In this document: in pieces, positions 17,921 through 27,061 of the stretch | Position numbering within the stretch: position 1 is the stretch's first letter | Layout: each line of letters begins with the position of its first letter | Source: Candidatus Tectimicrobiota bacterium | Lineage (GTDB): Bacteria > Tectomicrobia > Entotheonellia > Entotheonellales > Entotheonellaceae | Direction of reading: 5' to 3' | DNA length: 64,000 nucleotides | Assembly (NCBI GenBank): GCA_026005175.1 | Contig: BPKO01000001.1 | Coordinates: forward strand, 124,001-188,000 | Made by a program: the position numbers and the translations under genes | Notes under the pieces: generated by a model | What the model was told of the DNA's origin: nothing | The model's database searches: none | The model's input: only the letters and a program-made list of their open reading frames with translations

Positions 17921-19483
17921 ATGATGCACGCCCGCTGGCTGCCGCGCCTGGCCTGCTTTACCCTGCTCTTTCTGATCGCGGGCTGTGCCCTGTGGCAGGC
18001 CCCGCCGCCTGCGGTCAAGACGGCTTCCAGCCGGCAGGCGTTCACGGCGGCCTTTGCCGCCCTGCCCGCCTCGCTCGTTCCCCACGGCCCGCCCAGCTGG
18101 CACCAGGCGCAGCTCCTGCCGCTGCTCTTTAGCGGCCTCACCACCCTGGATGAGCACTGGCAGCCCCAGCCGGCGCTGGCCACCCACTGGGAGGTCACCG
18201 CCGACGGCCTCGTCTACACCCTGCACTTGCGCCAGGGGGTGCGCTTTCACCACGGCAAGCCGCTCGACGCCGCCGATGTGCGCCACTCCTTCCAGCAAGC
18301 CGCGGCCGGCCCTCTGGCCACGGCCATGCCCTTTGCCGTTATTGCCGGCATCGACACGCCAGACGCAGCAACCGTACGCTTTTTGCTCAAAGAGCCATAC
18401 GCGCCGTTTCTGGCGAAACTGACCGCCATTGACTGCCCCATCGTGCCCGGCGACGCCTCCTATCCGCTCTACGCCGTGCCGCCCGGTACCGGGCCCTTCC
18501 AGCTGGGGCGCTTTCGCCCCGGCGAGGCGCTGGTGCTGCACCGCTTTGCCGATTACTGGGAAGCCGGGCTGCCGCGCCTCGAGCGCCTCGAGCTGCTCGC
18601 GGTGGCGTCGGCGGCCGAGCGCTGGCGCCGCGTGCAGGCTGGAGAAGTCGACTTTGCCGTGCTCGACCCCCTTACGGCTCCCTCTTCCGCCAGTGCCGGG
18701 GTGGTGCTGGAAGCTTCGGCGCCTACCGGGGTCTTTGCCCTGGTGTTTAACACCCGGCGTCCGCCCTTTGCCGATCCCGAGGTGCGCCGCGCCGTGGCCT
18801 GGGCCATCGACAAGGCGGCGCTGGCGCAGCAGGTCCTGGGGGCCTATGGGGTGCCGGTGGCACAGCCCTTTGCCCCCGAGGACAACCCCTGGTTTGTCCC
18901 TCTCGAAGCGCGACAGCGCGACCTGGCCCGCGCCCGCGCCCTGCTGGCGCGGGCCGGCTACCCGCAGGGGCTGCGCGTCAGGCTGCCGGTGATTGCCGAA
19001 GCTGCCTTGTTCAGCAAGACCGCCCTCGTCTTGCAGCAGCAGCTGCGCCAGGCCGGCATCGAAGTCCACGTGGAGATCGTGCCCGAAGCCCGAGTGCAGG
19101 AGCACGTGCGCCAGGGCACCTGGGAACTCCTGCTGCGCGGCGAGGCCTCCCAAGTCGACCCCGACGACGTCTACTTTGCGGCCCTGCACTCTTCTCGCCT
19201 GGACAGCACCAACCTCTCGGGCTACTACCACCCCGAACTCGACGCCCTCCTGAGTGCCGGCCGTCGCACTCTAGAGCGGCGCGTCCGCCGCGACCTCTAC
19301 CAGCAGGTGGCGCTGCACGTGCAGCGCGAGGTCCCCGAACTCTACCTCTTCATGGCCCGCTGGCCGGTGGCCTGGCGCCGCGAGGTGCGCGGCTACGACG
19401 CGGCCTTGCTGCGCTGCTGCTTGCTCAAGAGCTTTACCGCCATTGCCCAGCAGGGCTTCAAGACGATGTGGCGGGAAGACTAA
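17921..19483 (+). CDS. oligopeptide-type ABC substrate-binding lipoprotein (SBP_bac_5)
   Basis: A 520-residue family 5 binding protein. It has a lipoprotein signal (CFTLLFLIAGC with the lipobox Cys), then the SBP_5 landmarks LATHWEVTADGLVYTLHLRQ, VRFHHGKPLDAADVRHS, GTGPFQLGRF and VRRAVAWAIDKAAL. It would capture peptides, nickel complexes or similar ligands. No permease or ATPase genes adjoin it, so it is an orphan or serves a remote transporter; being next to sensor kinases, a sensory role is also possible. Confidence 0.82.
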   Translation: MMHARWLPRLACFTLLFLIAGCALWQAPPPAVKTASSRQAFTAAFAALPASLVPHGPPSWHQAQLLPLLFSGLTTLDEHWQPQPALATHWEVTADGLVYTLHLRQGVRFHHGKPLDAADVRHSFQQAAAGPLATAMPFAVIAGIDTPDAATVRFLLKEPYAPFLAKLTAIDCPIVPGDASYPLYAVPPGTGPFQLGRFRPGEALVLHRFADYWEAGLPRLERLELLAVASAAERWRRVQAGEVDFAVLDPLTAPSSASAGVVLEASAPTGVFALVFNTRRPPFADPEVRRAVAWAIDKAALAQQVLGAYGVPVAQPFAPEDNPWFVPLEARQRDLARARALLARAGYPQGLRVRLPVIAEAALFSKTALVLQQQLRQAGIEVHVEIVPEARVQEHVRQGTWELLLRGEASQVDPDDVYFAALHSSRLDSTNLSGYYHPELDALLSAGRRTLERRVRRDLYQQVALHVQREVPELYLFMARWPVAWRREVRGYDAALLRCCLLKSFTAIAQQGFKTMWRED

Positions 19484-19601
19484 CCCCTGCGGCGGAAAAG
19501 GCTCAAGCCCTCCCCTTCCTTGGCCGATAGGACATCGAGAACCACCTACTGGCAGTCTGGCCCAAGCGCGAACCGGGAGCGAGGTACAACAGGGAGCAGC
19601 T

Positions 19602-21431
19602 GTGCGTCTCGCGCGGGAAGGGATCACCAAGTACATCGGCTTGCTGCTCGTCGTTGGGGCACTGGCGGCCATTGCCGGCACCGGCGCTTTGCTGCTGCGC
19701 TTCGAGCAGCAGCAGCGCACCGATGCCCTGCGCCAGCACGGCCTCACCTTGGCCCGCGTGCTGGCCCGCGCCGCTTCTTCCCTCCTGGAGGCCGGGCGCC
19801 TTGAGGACCTGCAGCGCCTGCTGCAGACCCTGCACGATCCTGCGGTGCGCTTCTGCGCCGTGGTGGATACCACGGGCCGCATCGTGGCGCACAGCGACGC
19901 CCGCCGCCGCGGCCAGCCCTATACGCCGGCTCCGGCAGCCAGGCCGGCTTCGCCGGTAGCGCCGGTGATCACGGCCGTGCAGGGGGAGTGGCACGTGGCG
20001 ATGCCGCTCCTTACCGCCGAAGGGTATGCCGGCACGGTGCAGCTGCGGCTGCGCGCCCCGACCCTGGAGGACAGCTTGCGGCGCCTGGCCGCCCACGTGG
20101 CGCCGCTGGCCCTGGTGATTTTTGCCCTGGTGCCGGTGGTTTACTACGGCCTGCGCCTGCTGCTGCGCCCGCTGCACCAGCTCAGCGCCAGGCTGGCCGC
20201 GCTGCCCACCGCCGAGGCGGCCTCACCGCTGGCCCTGCCCGCCGCCGGCGAAGTGGGAGAGCTGGTGCGGCAGTGGAACGAATTCGTGAGGCACGTGCAG
20301 GCTTCGGTGAGCACCCTCAAGGAAGCCAACTTCGAGCTGGAGCTCACGGCGAGCGTCGTGGCTTACGAAAAGCGCCGGCTGGAGCTGGTGCTCGACAGCC
20401 TGAGCGATGCCCTGGTCATTACCGACGCCGCGGCGCGCGTGGTCTTTGCCAACAAGATCACCGCCCGCCTGCTGCAAGTGCCGCGCGAGCAGCTGCACGG
20501 GCGCTTGCTGCCGGAGTGCTGCAACCACCCGGAACTCCGCGCCTTGCTGCAAGAGCGCCACGAACTGGGGCAGACGGCGGGGGTGCGCAGCCGCGAAGTG
20601 CGCTTCGAGGCCTATCCCAGCGAGACGTTCAGAGCCACCCTGGCTGCCGTGGTCGACGGCGACGAGCAGCTGGTTGGCTACTTCCTGCTGGTTCGCAACA
20701 TCACCCAGCAGAAGCTCGCCGAGCAGGCGCGCAGCGAGTTCATCTCCGCCGTGGCCCACGAGCTGAAAAATCCGCTTTCCACCATCAAGTCCTACGTCGA
20801 GCTGCTTACCAACCAGGTCATCGAAGACCGGCAAACCACCGTCGAGTTTTACAACACCATCAACGACGAGACGGATCGCATGACGCGGCTCATCGACAAC
20901 CTCCTCAGCCTCTCCAAAATCGAGCTGGGCCTGCTGCAAGTCAAGCCCTCTCGCGTGCGCTTGAAGCAGCTGCTTGCCGACTGCGTGCAGGCGGTCGAGT
21001 CGCAGGCGGTGGCCAAGGGCATTACCCTGCGCCTGCAGCTGGCAGACAAGCTCTCGGCCATCGATGTCGATAAGGATCTCCTGGGAGTGGTGGTCTTGAA
21101 CCTGCTGAGCAACGCCTTGAAGTATACGCCTGCCGGGGGAGAGGTCACTCTTCTGGCCGAAGAAAGCGAGGAAGAGGTCCGCATCGAGGTGCGCGACACC
21201 GGCATCGGCATTGCCGAGGAGGACCTGCCGCACATCTTCGAGCGCTTTTATCGCGGCCGCAACGGAGAAAAAACGCCAGGCAGCGGCCTGGGGCTGGCGC
21301 TGGCGCAGCAGATCGCGCAGCTGCACGGCGGCACCCTGACGGTGAGCAGCCAGCCGCAGCAAGGCAGCCAGTTCACCCTTATTCTGCCGCGGGCGCCGCA
21401 CCCTTCCCCGACCACGGAGAGCTGGAGGTAG
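19602..21431 (+). CDS. membrane sensor histidine kinase (HAMP-PAS-HisKA-HATPase)
   Basis: About 609 residues from the GTG at 19602, which has AGGGAG five bases upstream; an open frame runs further upstream without support. Two membrane helices (about 9-30 and 165-188) flank a periplasmic sensor. Then come a HAMP-like linker, a PAS domain (LVLDSLSDALVITDAAARV), an H-box (SAVAHELKNPLSTIKSYVEL), an N-box (NLLSNALKYTPAG), a G1 box (DTGIGIAEEDL) and a G2 box (GSGLGLALAQ). It is the PhoR/VicK kind. The response regulator starts directly after it. Confidence 0.9.
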   Translation: MRLAREGITKYIGLLLVVGALAAIAGTGALLLRFEQQQRTDALRQHGLTLARVLARAASSLLEAGRLEDLQRLLQTLHDPAVRFCAVVDTTGRIVAHSDARRRGQPYTPAPAARPASPVAPVITAVQGEWHVAMPLLTAEGYAGTVQLRLRAPTLEDSLRRLAAHVAPLALVIFALVPVVYYGLRLLLRPLHQLSARLAALPTAEAASPLALPAAGEVGELVRQWNEFVRHVQASVSTLKEANFELELTASVVAYEKRRLELVLDSLSDALVITDAAARVVFANKITARLLQVPREQLHGRLLPECCNHPELRALLQERHELGQTAGVRSREVRFEAYPSETFRATLAAVVDGDEQLVGYFLLVRNITQQKLAEQARSEFISAVAHELKNPLSTIKSYVELLTNQVIEDRQTTVEFYNTINDETDRMTRLIDNLLSLSKIELGLLQVKPSRVRLKQLLADCVQAVESQAVAKGITLRLQLADKLSAIDVDKDLLGVVVLNLLSNALKYTPAGGEVTLLAEESEEEVRIEVRDTGIGIAEEDLPHIFERFYRGRNGEKTPGSGLGLALAQQIAQLHGGTLTVSSQPQQGSQFTLILPRAPHPSPTTESWR

Positions 21432-21432
21432 T

Positions 21433-21831
21433 GTGGTGAAGGTGCTGATCGTCGACGACGAGCCTTACATCCTTCGCGCCCTGACGCTCTTGCTGCAAAA
21501 AGAAGGCTACGAGGTGAGCGTGGCCCACAACGGCACCGAGGGACTGGCCAAGCTCGAAGCCGAGCGCCCCGAGGTGGCCATTGTCGACGTCATGATGCCC
21601 GGCATGGACGGGCTGGAGCTGCTGCAGCGCTGGCACGCCCAAGGCGCCGAGGCGGCACGCACGCGCTTTTTCTTGCTCACCGCCTCCTGTGAGGAGCGCA
21701 TTACCGCCTACGTGGCGCGCTGTGACAACGTGCACCTGATCGCCAAGCCTTTTAGTCCCAGCGCCGTGGTGCGCCTGGTGCGCGACGCCACGCGCCCGCG
21801 CACGGCGGTGCGCCCAGCATCGCCTGCCTGA
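21433..21831 (+). CDS. single-domain response regulator
   Basis: A 132-residue receiver with no output domain. It has the acidic pair DDE (residues 8-10), phospho-acceptor Asp in VDVMMPGMDG, Thr in LLTAS and Lys in LIAKPFSP. GTG start one base after the kinase stop. It probably takes phosphate from the preceding kinase and acts by protein contact. Confidence 0.9.
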   Translation: MVKVLIVDDEPYILRALTLLLQKEGYEVSVAHNGTEGLAKLEAERPEVAIVDVMMPGMDGLELLQRWHAQGAEAARTRFFLLTASCEERITAYVARCDNVHLIAKPFSPSAVVRLVRDATRPRTAVRPASPA

Positions 21832-21840
21832 GGAGGCGCG

Positions 21841-23872
21841 ATGGACTTTGCTCGCCTGTCGCTGCCCCAAGTCCTTGACCTCGAGCGGTTTGCCCGCCTT
21901 GCCGGCGCCTTGCGGGCTTGTGAGTTGGGGCTTGAGCTTTACGACGCCACCGGCCGCGTCGTCGTGCCGCTGCCCAAGGATGCCGGCCCTTGCGGGCAAG
22001 CCGAGGGCTGCCCGCAGGCGCGCCGGGAGTTGGCCGCGGCGGTGGTGCGGGCGCGCGCGGCGCAAACGCAGCCGTGTGCGCCGCAGGGGCTGCTGGTGGG
22101 CGTGCCGGTGCAGCCCTTTACCACCTGCCTTGGGGCCCTGGTGGCCTGCCGCCCCGCCGCGCCTGCCGCGGTGGCCGCAGCGACAGTGGCCTTGCTAGAG
22201 CAGTTGCTGGAACAGAGCGTCACGGTGGCGGTGCAGCAGCTGGAAATCGAGAACCTGGCCAGCGAGCTGCTGGCACGCTATGAGCAGCTCACCTTTCTTT
22301 TCGATCTGGGCCGCTTCGTCAACCCGGCCGACGAGCCGGCCCGCGTCTTTGACCTCGTTACGCGCCAGCTGCTGCGGCTTTACGATGCCTCCTACGTGGC
22401 GACCGTCTTCCATCGCGGCGCCATTCGCCAGTTTGCCGTCGCCGAAGGCAGCCAGGCTCAGGCGGCGCTGGCCGCCGAGGCGCAGCGGCTCTGCCAGCAC
22501 CTGGCGGAGCGCGTCCAGGCTTGCCGGCGTGTCATCGTCCTCAACGACTTACGGGCGCTGGCCTGGGAGCCCCCCCTGCGCTTTACCGCCGTGCTTGCCG
22601 CCCCCATCCTGGTCGACGAGCAGTGCTACGGCACCCTCAACCTGCTGGCCACCGCTCCTGAGCGGCCCTTCCTCAACGGCGACATTGCCCTGCTCGAGCT
22701 GGTGAGCAAGCAGGTAGGCATTTTCCTGGAAAACCACCGCCTCTACGAGCGCCTGGCCGCCTTTCACCAAGCGCAGAAAATGGAGGCCCTGGGGCGGCTG
22801 GCCGGCGGCATTGCCCACGACTTCAACAACATTCTTTCGGCCATCCTCGGCTATGGCGAGATGCTGCGCGACGACCTGCCCGAAGGCAGCGGGTTGCGGG
22901 AAAACGCCGTGCGCCTCCTGCAGGCTGCCGAGCGCGCCAAGGCCCTGGTGCAGCAGATCCTCTCCTTTAGCCGCCAGCAGAAGCCGGCCCGGCAGCGCGT
23001 GTCGCTGGTGGAAGTCGCGCAAGAAGCGCTGGCGCTTTTGCGGCCCTCGTTGCCCGAGACCATCGCCCTGCGGCACCGCTTCGAGACCGCGCCGGCCACG
23101 GTGCTTGGCGATCCCACGCAGCTCCATCAGGTCCTCATGAACCTCTGTACCAACGCCGTGCAGGCCATGCGCGAGGGGGGTGGGGTGCTGGAGGTGGGGC
23201 CTGGAGCTCGTCGACCTCGACGCCGAGGCGGCGGCTCGCCAGGGCGTGCCGCCGGGTGCCTACATTTGCCTGGCGGTCAGTGACACCGGCTGCGGCATGC
23301 CACCAGAGGTGCTTGAACGCATTTTCGAGCCCTTCTTTACCACCAAGCCCGCCGGGCAGGGAACCGGCATGGGCTTGGCGGTGGTCCACGGCATTGTGCA
23401 AAGCTATGGAGGAACCATCACCGTGGCCAGCACCCCAGGTCAGGGCACCACCTTCCGGCTCTTTTTCCCCACCGTGGGCGAGGAAGCGGCCGCGGCAGCG
23501 CCGGCGGCTCCCAAACGCATCTTGCTCGTCGACGACGACGAGCACGTCCTTGGCGTGGCGCGCCAGATGCTCGAGCGGCTAGGCTACACGGTCGCGGCCT
23601 TCTCGAGCAGCGTGGCGGCGCTGGAAGCGTTTCGCCAGCAGCCTCAGGCCTTCGATGCCGTGCTCACCGATCAGAGGATGCCCGAGCTTACCGGGGAGGC
23701 TCTGACACGCGAGCTGCTGCGCCTGCGTCCCGGCATTCCCGTTGTTTTGATGACCGGCTGCGCGCAGGCCTTTACCGAAGAGCAGGCACGTGCTGCCGGC
23801 ATTCGTGCTTATTTGACCAAGCCGATTACCTTGCAGGTGCTCGGAGAAACCCTGGCACACCTCCTGGAGTGA
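21841..23872 (+). CDS. GAF-type hybrid histidine kinase with receiver, +1 frameshift
   Basis: The N-terminal half has a Cys-rich region (CGQAEGCPQARREL) like PocR sensory domains. A GAF-like domain (LTFLFDLGRFVNPADEPARV to GDIALLELVSKQVG) follows, then HisKA (LAGGIAHDFNNILSAILGYG). The frame changes at GGGG 23196-23199; removing one G gives LEVGLELVDLDAE and continues into HATPase (DTGCGMPPEVLERIFEPFFT, GMGLAVVHG). A C-terminal receiver follows (ILLVDDDEHV, LTDQRMPELTGEAL). The corrected protein is about 677 residues and resembles NtrB-like kinases. Confidence 0.85.
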
Positions 23873-23912
23873 CGGAAGTGCGTCGAGGCCGCAGAGGAGA
23901 GGAAACAGCGGG

Positions 23913-26045
23913 ATGCACCCTCAGCCGGAACGGATCCTGAGACCGCTGGGAAGCAGGCGGCCGGAGCCCGCGGCCACGCTGCTCGTGGTGGAAGACGACG
24001 AGCTGCACCGCGACATGTTTTGCAAGCGCTTGCAGCGCGAGGGCTTTAGCGTCTTTGCCGTGGCCAACGGCCAGCAGGCCCTGGCCGCCGTCGAGCGCCA
24101 GAAGTTCGATCTCGTGCTGCTCGACGTCAGCATGCCCGGACTTGACGGCTTTGCGGTGCTGCAGCTGCTGCGCCAGCGCTTTTCGGCTTCGCAGCTACCG
24201 GTGATCATGGTCACTGCCCAGCAAGCCAGCGCCGACACAGTGCGGGCCCTGGAGCTGGGGGCTAACGACTACGTTACCAAGCCCCTGGACTTCGCCGTGG
24301 CCCTGGCCCGCATTCGCACCCAGCTGGCGCGCCAGCGGGCCGAAGAAGCGCTGCGCTACAGCGAGGAGCGCTACGCCCTGGCCATGCAGGGCGCCAACGA
24401 CGGCCTCTGGGACTGGGACCTGCGTACCCAGGAGATCTACTTTTCGCCGCGCTGGAAAGCGCTGCTGGGCTATGCCGAGCACGAAATCGGCTGCCAGCCG
24501 CAGGAGTGGTTCCGGCGCGTGCACCCCGACGACCTGGAGCGGCTGCAGGCGAGCATCCGGGACCACCTCAAGGGGGTCACCCCTCACCTGGAAAACGAGC
24601 ACCGCATGCAGCACCGCGACGGCACGTACCGCTGGATGCGCTGCCGGGGCCTGGCGGTGCGCGACGCGCAAGGCGAGCCCTACCGCATGGCCGGCTCGCT
24701 GAGCGACATCACCGAAAGCAAGGTCATCGACGCCCTCACCGGCCTGCCCAACCGGCTGCTGTTCCTCGACCGCGTGGGCCAAGCCCTGGAGCGGGCCAGG
24801 CGGCGGGAAGAGGGGCTCTGTGCCGTGCTGCTGCTCGACTTGCACCGCTTCAAGGTGGTCAACGACAGCCTCGGGCACGCAGCGGGCGATCAGCTGCTCA
24901 ATACCGTGGCGCGGCGCCTGCTAGTGGCCCTGCGCAGCGGCGATACCGTGGCGCGCCTGGGCCCTGAGCACACCGTGGCGCGCCTGGGCGGGGACGAGTT
25001 CGCCGTTCTCCTGGAGGACATCCGCCAGGCCAGCGACGCCACCCGCGTCGCCGAGCGCATCCTGAGCCAGCTGGCCACCCCGGTGACCCTCGAAGGCCAC
25101 GAGCTTTTCCCCATGGTGAGCATTGGCATTGCCACCAGCACGCCGCAGCACCGCTATCCCGAGGAGCTGCTGCGCGATGCCGACATTGCCCTGCACCGGG
25201 CCAAAGCCAACAGCCACACCCGCTACGAGGTCTTCGACACCACCATGCACGCCAGCACGCTGGCACGCTTGCAGCTGGAGACCGACTTGCGCCTGGCCCT
25301 TGAGCGGCAAGAGTTCTGCGTCTACTACCAGCCCATCGTGTCGCTTGCCACCGGGCATATTGCCGGCTTCGAGGCGCTGGTGCGCTGGCAGCACCCTAAG
25401 CGTGGCCTCGTCTCGCCGGCAGAGTTCGTGCCGGTGGCCGAAGAGACCGGCCTCATCGTGCGCATCGACCAGTGGGTGCTGCGCGAGGCGTGCCGTCAGC
25501 TGCTCGCCTGGCAGGCGCAGTTTCCGCAGCAACCCCGCCTGCAAATGAGCGTTAACCTCTCGGCTCTGCAGTTTCGCCGCACCGACCTCGTCGACCTCAT
25601 CGGCGACACCCTGCAAGAGTTCGGCCTGGCTCCCCAGAGCGTCAAGCTGGAAATCACCGAGAGCATGATCATGGACGATGCCACGGCGGCCACCAGCAGC
25701 CTGGAGCGCCTGCACGCGCGGGGCATCCAGCTGTGCATCGACGACTTTGGCACCGGCTTTTCGTCGCTTAGCTACTTGCACCGCTTCCCCTTCAAGACGC
25801 TGAAAGTCGACAAGAGCTTCGTCAGCTGCCTCGGCACCAGCAACGAAAGCGCCGAAATCGTGCGCACCATCGTCACCCTTGCCCACCACCTGGGCATGGA
25901 GGTGATCGCCGAGGGCATCGAGACCGCCGAGCAGCTCGCCTACCTCAAGTCGCTCGGCTGCGAGTACGGCCAGGGGTACTACTTCGCCCGTCCCCTGACC
26001 GCAGAAGCGGCCACCGCCTTGCTGGCCGCTGCTCCCCGCTGGTAG
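23913..26045 (+). CDS. REC-PAS-GGDEF-EAL c-di-GMP protein
   Basis: 710 residues. The receiver (about 22-140) has acceptor Asp in LVLLDVSMPGLDG. A PAS/PAC domain (about 150-265, WDWDLRTQEIYFSPRWK) precedes a GGDEF domain with intact GGDEF (LGGDEFAVLLE) and an EAL domain with intact EALVRW, NLSALQF, ITESMIMDD, DDFGTGFSSL and KVDKSFV. Both synthase and phosphodiesterase motifs look competent. A 27-base-period duplication (ACCGTGGCGCGCCTGGGC at 24945-24962 and 24972-24989) inserts nine residues just before GGDEF, moving the RSGD putative inhibitory site from 5 to 14 residues upstream. Confidence 0.92.
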   Translation: MHPQPERILRPLGSRRPEPAATLLVVEDDELHRDMFCKRLQREGFSVFAVANGQQALAAVERQKFDLVLLDVSMPGLDGFAVLQLLRQRFSASQLPVIMVTAQQASADTVRALELGANDYVTKPLDFAVALARIRTQLARQRAEEALRYSEERYALAMQGANDGLWDWDLRTQEIYFSPRWKALLGYAEHEIGCQPQEWFRRVHPDDLERLQASIRDHLKGVTPHLENEHRMQHRDGTYRWMRCRGLAVRDAQGEPYRMAGSLSDITESKVIDALTGLPNRLLFLDRVGQALERARRREEGLCAVLLLDLHRFKVVNDSLGHAAGDQLLNTVARRLLVALRSGDTVARLGPEHTVARLGGDEFAVLLEDIRQASDATRVAERILSQLATPVTLEGHELFPMVSIGIATSTPQHRYPEELLRDADIALHRAKANSHTRYEVFDTTMHASTLARLQLETDLRLALERQEFCVYYQPIVSLATGHIAGFEALVRWQHPKRGLVSPAEFVPVAEETGLIVRIDQWVLREACRQLLAWQAQFPQQPRLQMSVNLSALQFRRTDLVDLIGDTLQEFGLAPQSVKLEITESMIMDDATAATSSLERLHARGIQLCIDDFGTGFSSLSYLHRFPFKTLKVDKSFVSCLGTSNESAEIVRTIVTLAHHLGMEVIAEGIETAEQLAYLKSLGCEYGQGYYFARPLTAEAATALLAAAPRW

Positions 26046-26140
26046 TCCCCCGTCTCAGCGGCGAGAAGCCGGTCTTGGCGGCCGGACCCCTGCTGCCTGC
26101 CCTGGCCAGACAACCCCAGAAAAATCAAGCATCTGCTTTT

Positions 26141-26155
26141 TGGCACGGGATGTGC
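26141..26155 (+). promoter_or_regulatory. sigma-54-type promoter 1
   Basis: TGGCACGGGATGTGC has the GG-N10-GC spacing of RpoN promoters and a perfect TGGCAC -24 element; the -12 is GTGC instead of TTGC. The predicted start, about 12 bases after the GC, is near 26166, exactly at the base of a strong hairpin. Confidence 0.55.
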
Positions 26156-26165
26156 TTCCCTACAG

Positions 26166-26290
26166 GAGTGCTGTCCCGGACTCGCAGGTTTTCCTGCGAG
26201 ACGCCGCGGGCAGCACCGATGGTGTTGTTGGTGTTCCCTCCCTGCGTGCCCGCCGTGTCTTCGGGGGCTGCAGCCCCTGAAGACACGGTT
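26166..26290 (+). ncRNA. candidate structured small RNA
   Basis: No ORF fits here. From 26168 a long hairpin forms: GTGCTG/CAGCAC, CCCG/CGGG and CTCGCAGG/CCTGCGAG around a TTTT loop, ending at 26216. A second hairpin at 26253-26288 pairs CCGTGTCTTC with GAAGACACGG around a GC-rich top, though without a U tract. Starting right after a sigma-54-type promoter and ending in a stable stem, it looks like an RNA of about 125 nt. Inference only; no known family recognised. Confidence 0.4.
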
Positions 26291-26360
26291 CGCACGCCGC
26301 TTCCTGGCAAGGCCCGGCGCCCCTTGTGGCCCGTCTGCCCTAGGCCACGCCCGTCCCAGC

Positions 26361-26378
26361 TGGGTCGGCCGCGACCCA
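26361..26378. promoter_or_regulatory. 18-bp near-palindrome upstream of sigma-54 promoter 2
   Basis: TGGGTCGGCCGCGACCCA pairs TGGGTCG with CGACCCA around a 4-base centre, about 55-70 bases upstream of the second -24 element. It could be an activator or enhancer-binding protein site; it could also be part of a transcript hairpin. Confidence 0.35.
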
Positions 26379-26430
26379 GACAGTCGAGTTGCCCGCCCCG
26401 GCGCCGCGCGTTTTCCTGCCCTTGCTGTTC

Positions 26431-26446
26431 TGGCACGGTTTTTGCT
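26431..26446 (+). promoter_or_regulatory. sigma-54 promoter 2
   Basis: TGGCACGGTTTTTGCT matches the RpoN consensus (TGGCACg-N4-TTGCt) fully, with GG-N10-GC spacing. The predicted start near 26457 leaves a leader of about 30 bases before the ATG at 26488. Confidence 0.7.
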
Positions 26447-26487
26447 TTCTCTGGCCCTGCAACGCGCGAAGCCTGGGAGAGAAACGC

Positions 26488-26670
26488 ATGTCCAGGGCGA
26501 TGAATGGCGAATGGCGGGCGACGAAAGGCTGGGACTTTCGAGACAAACGTGACGTAGGCACGCCACGGCTTGGCGTGCTCGTGCTTTGGGGGCTGGCCCT
26601 GCTGGTGTCCTGGTTGCTGGCGCTGGGCGTGGTCAAGCTCGTCGAGCTGGGGCGGGCGGCACTGCGCTAG
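26488..26670 (+). CDS. small single-span membrane protein
   Basis: A 60-residue protein beginning MSRAMNGEWRATKGWDFRDK, then a basic/polar segment and one hydrophobic helix (about residues 32-52, LVLWGLALLVSWLLALGVV) with a short charged tail. GGGAGA lies seven bases before the ATG. It is the only gene placed to be read from sigma-54 promoter 2. I do not recognise the family. Confidence 0.6.
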   Translation: MSRAMNGEWRATKGWDFRDKRDVGTPRLGVLVLWGLALLVSWLLALGVVKLVELGRAALR

Positions 26671-26700
26671 GCGTGAGCATGCGGCGCCACGAGCGGCTGC

Positions 26701-26904
26701 TCAGGTGAGAATTACCTCGATTTCGTAACGCTCGCGCCTGCCGGAGCGGGCTTTGTCGACTTCTGCGTGACCCATCCCGCTGGCCAGAGCGGCTTCGATC
26801 GCCCGCTTTAAAGCCAGCAGTCCTTCTTCGTTACCGATCAGGGTGAGCTTGTCGGTGTCCTCGTCCAAGACGTAGGCCACCACGAGCAACGATGCTGGGG
26901 TCAT
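26701..26904 (-). CDS. small hypothetical protein
   Basis: 67 residues, mixed alpha/beta: LLVVAYVLDEDTDKLTLIGN, then EEGLLALKRAIEAALA and ERYEIEVILT. The N-x-EGLLALK stretch faintly recalls small Imm32-like immunity folds but is too short to assign. Purine-rich AAGGAAGG precedes the ATG directly. It is divergent from the next gene, with about 157 bases between them. Confidence 0.5.
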   Translation of the reverse strand: MTPASLLVVAYVLDEDTDKLTLIGNEEGLLALKRAIEAALASGMGHAEVDKARSGRRERYEIEVILT

Positions 26905-26999
26905 CCTTCCTTTCTCCGCTACGGCGTCGCCTTGCAGGGAGCGCCCGCCCCCACGGGTCCTCCCCGCGCCGAAGGTTCCCTGCCCGGGGTGGGTCGCGG

Positions 27000-27005
27000 T
27001 ACAAT
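27000..27005 (+). promoter_or_regulatory. -10-like TACAAT
   Basis: TACAAT lies 57 bases before the ATG at 27062; TTCCCT stands 18 bases upstream as a poor -35. A weak promoter for the small gene that follows. Confidence 0.35.
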
Positions 27006-27061
27006 GAGCCGTCGCGCCGAAGTCTGAGTTGCGGGCATCGCCCCGCAGAGGAGGAGCCGCC

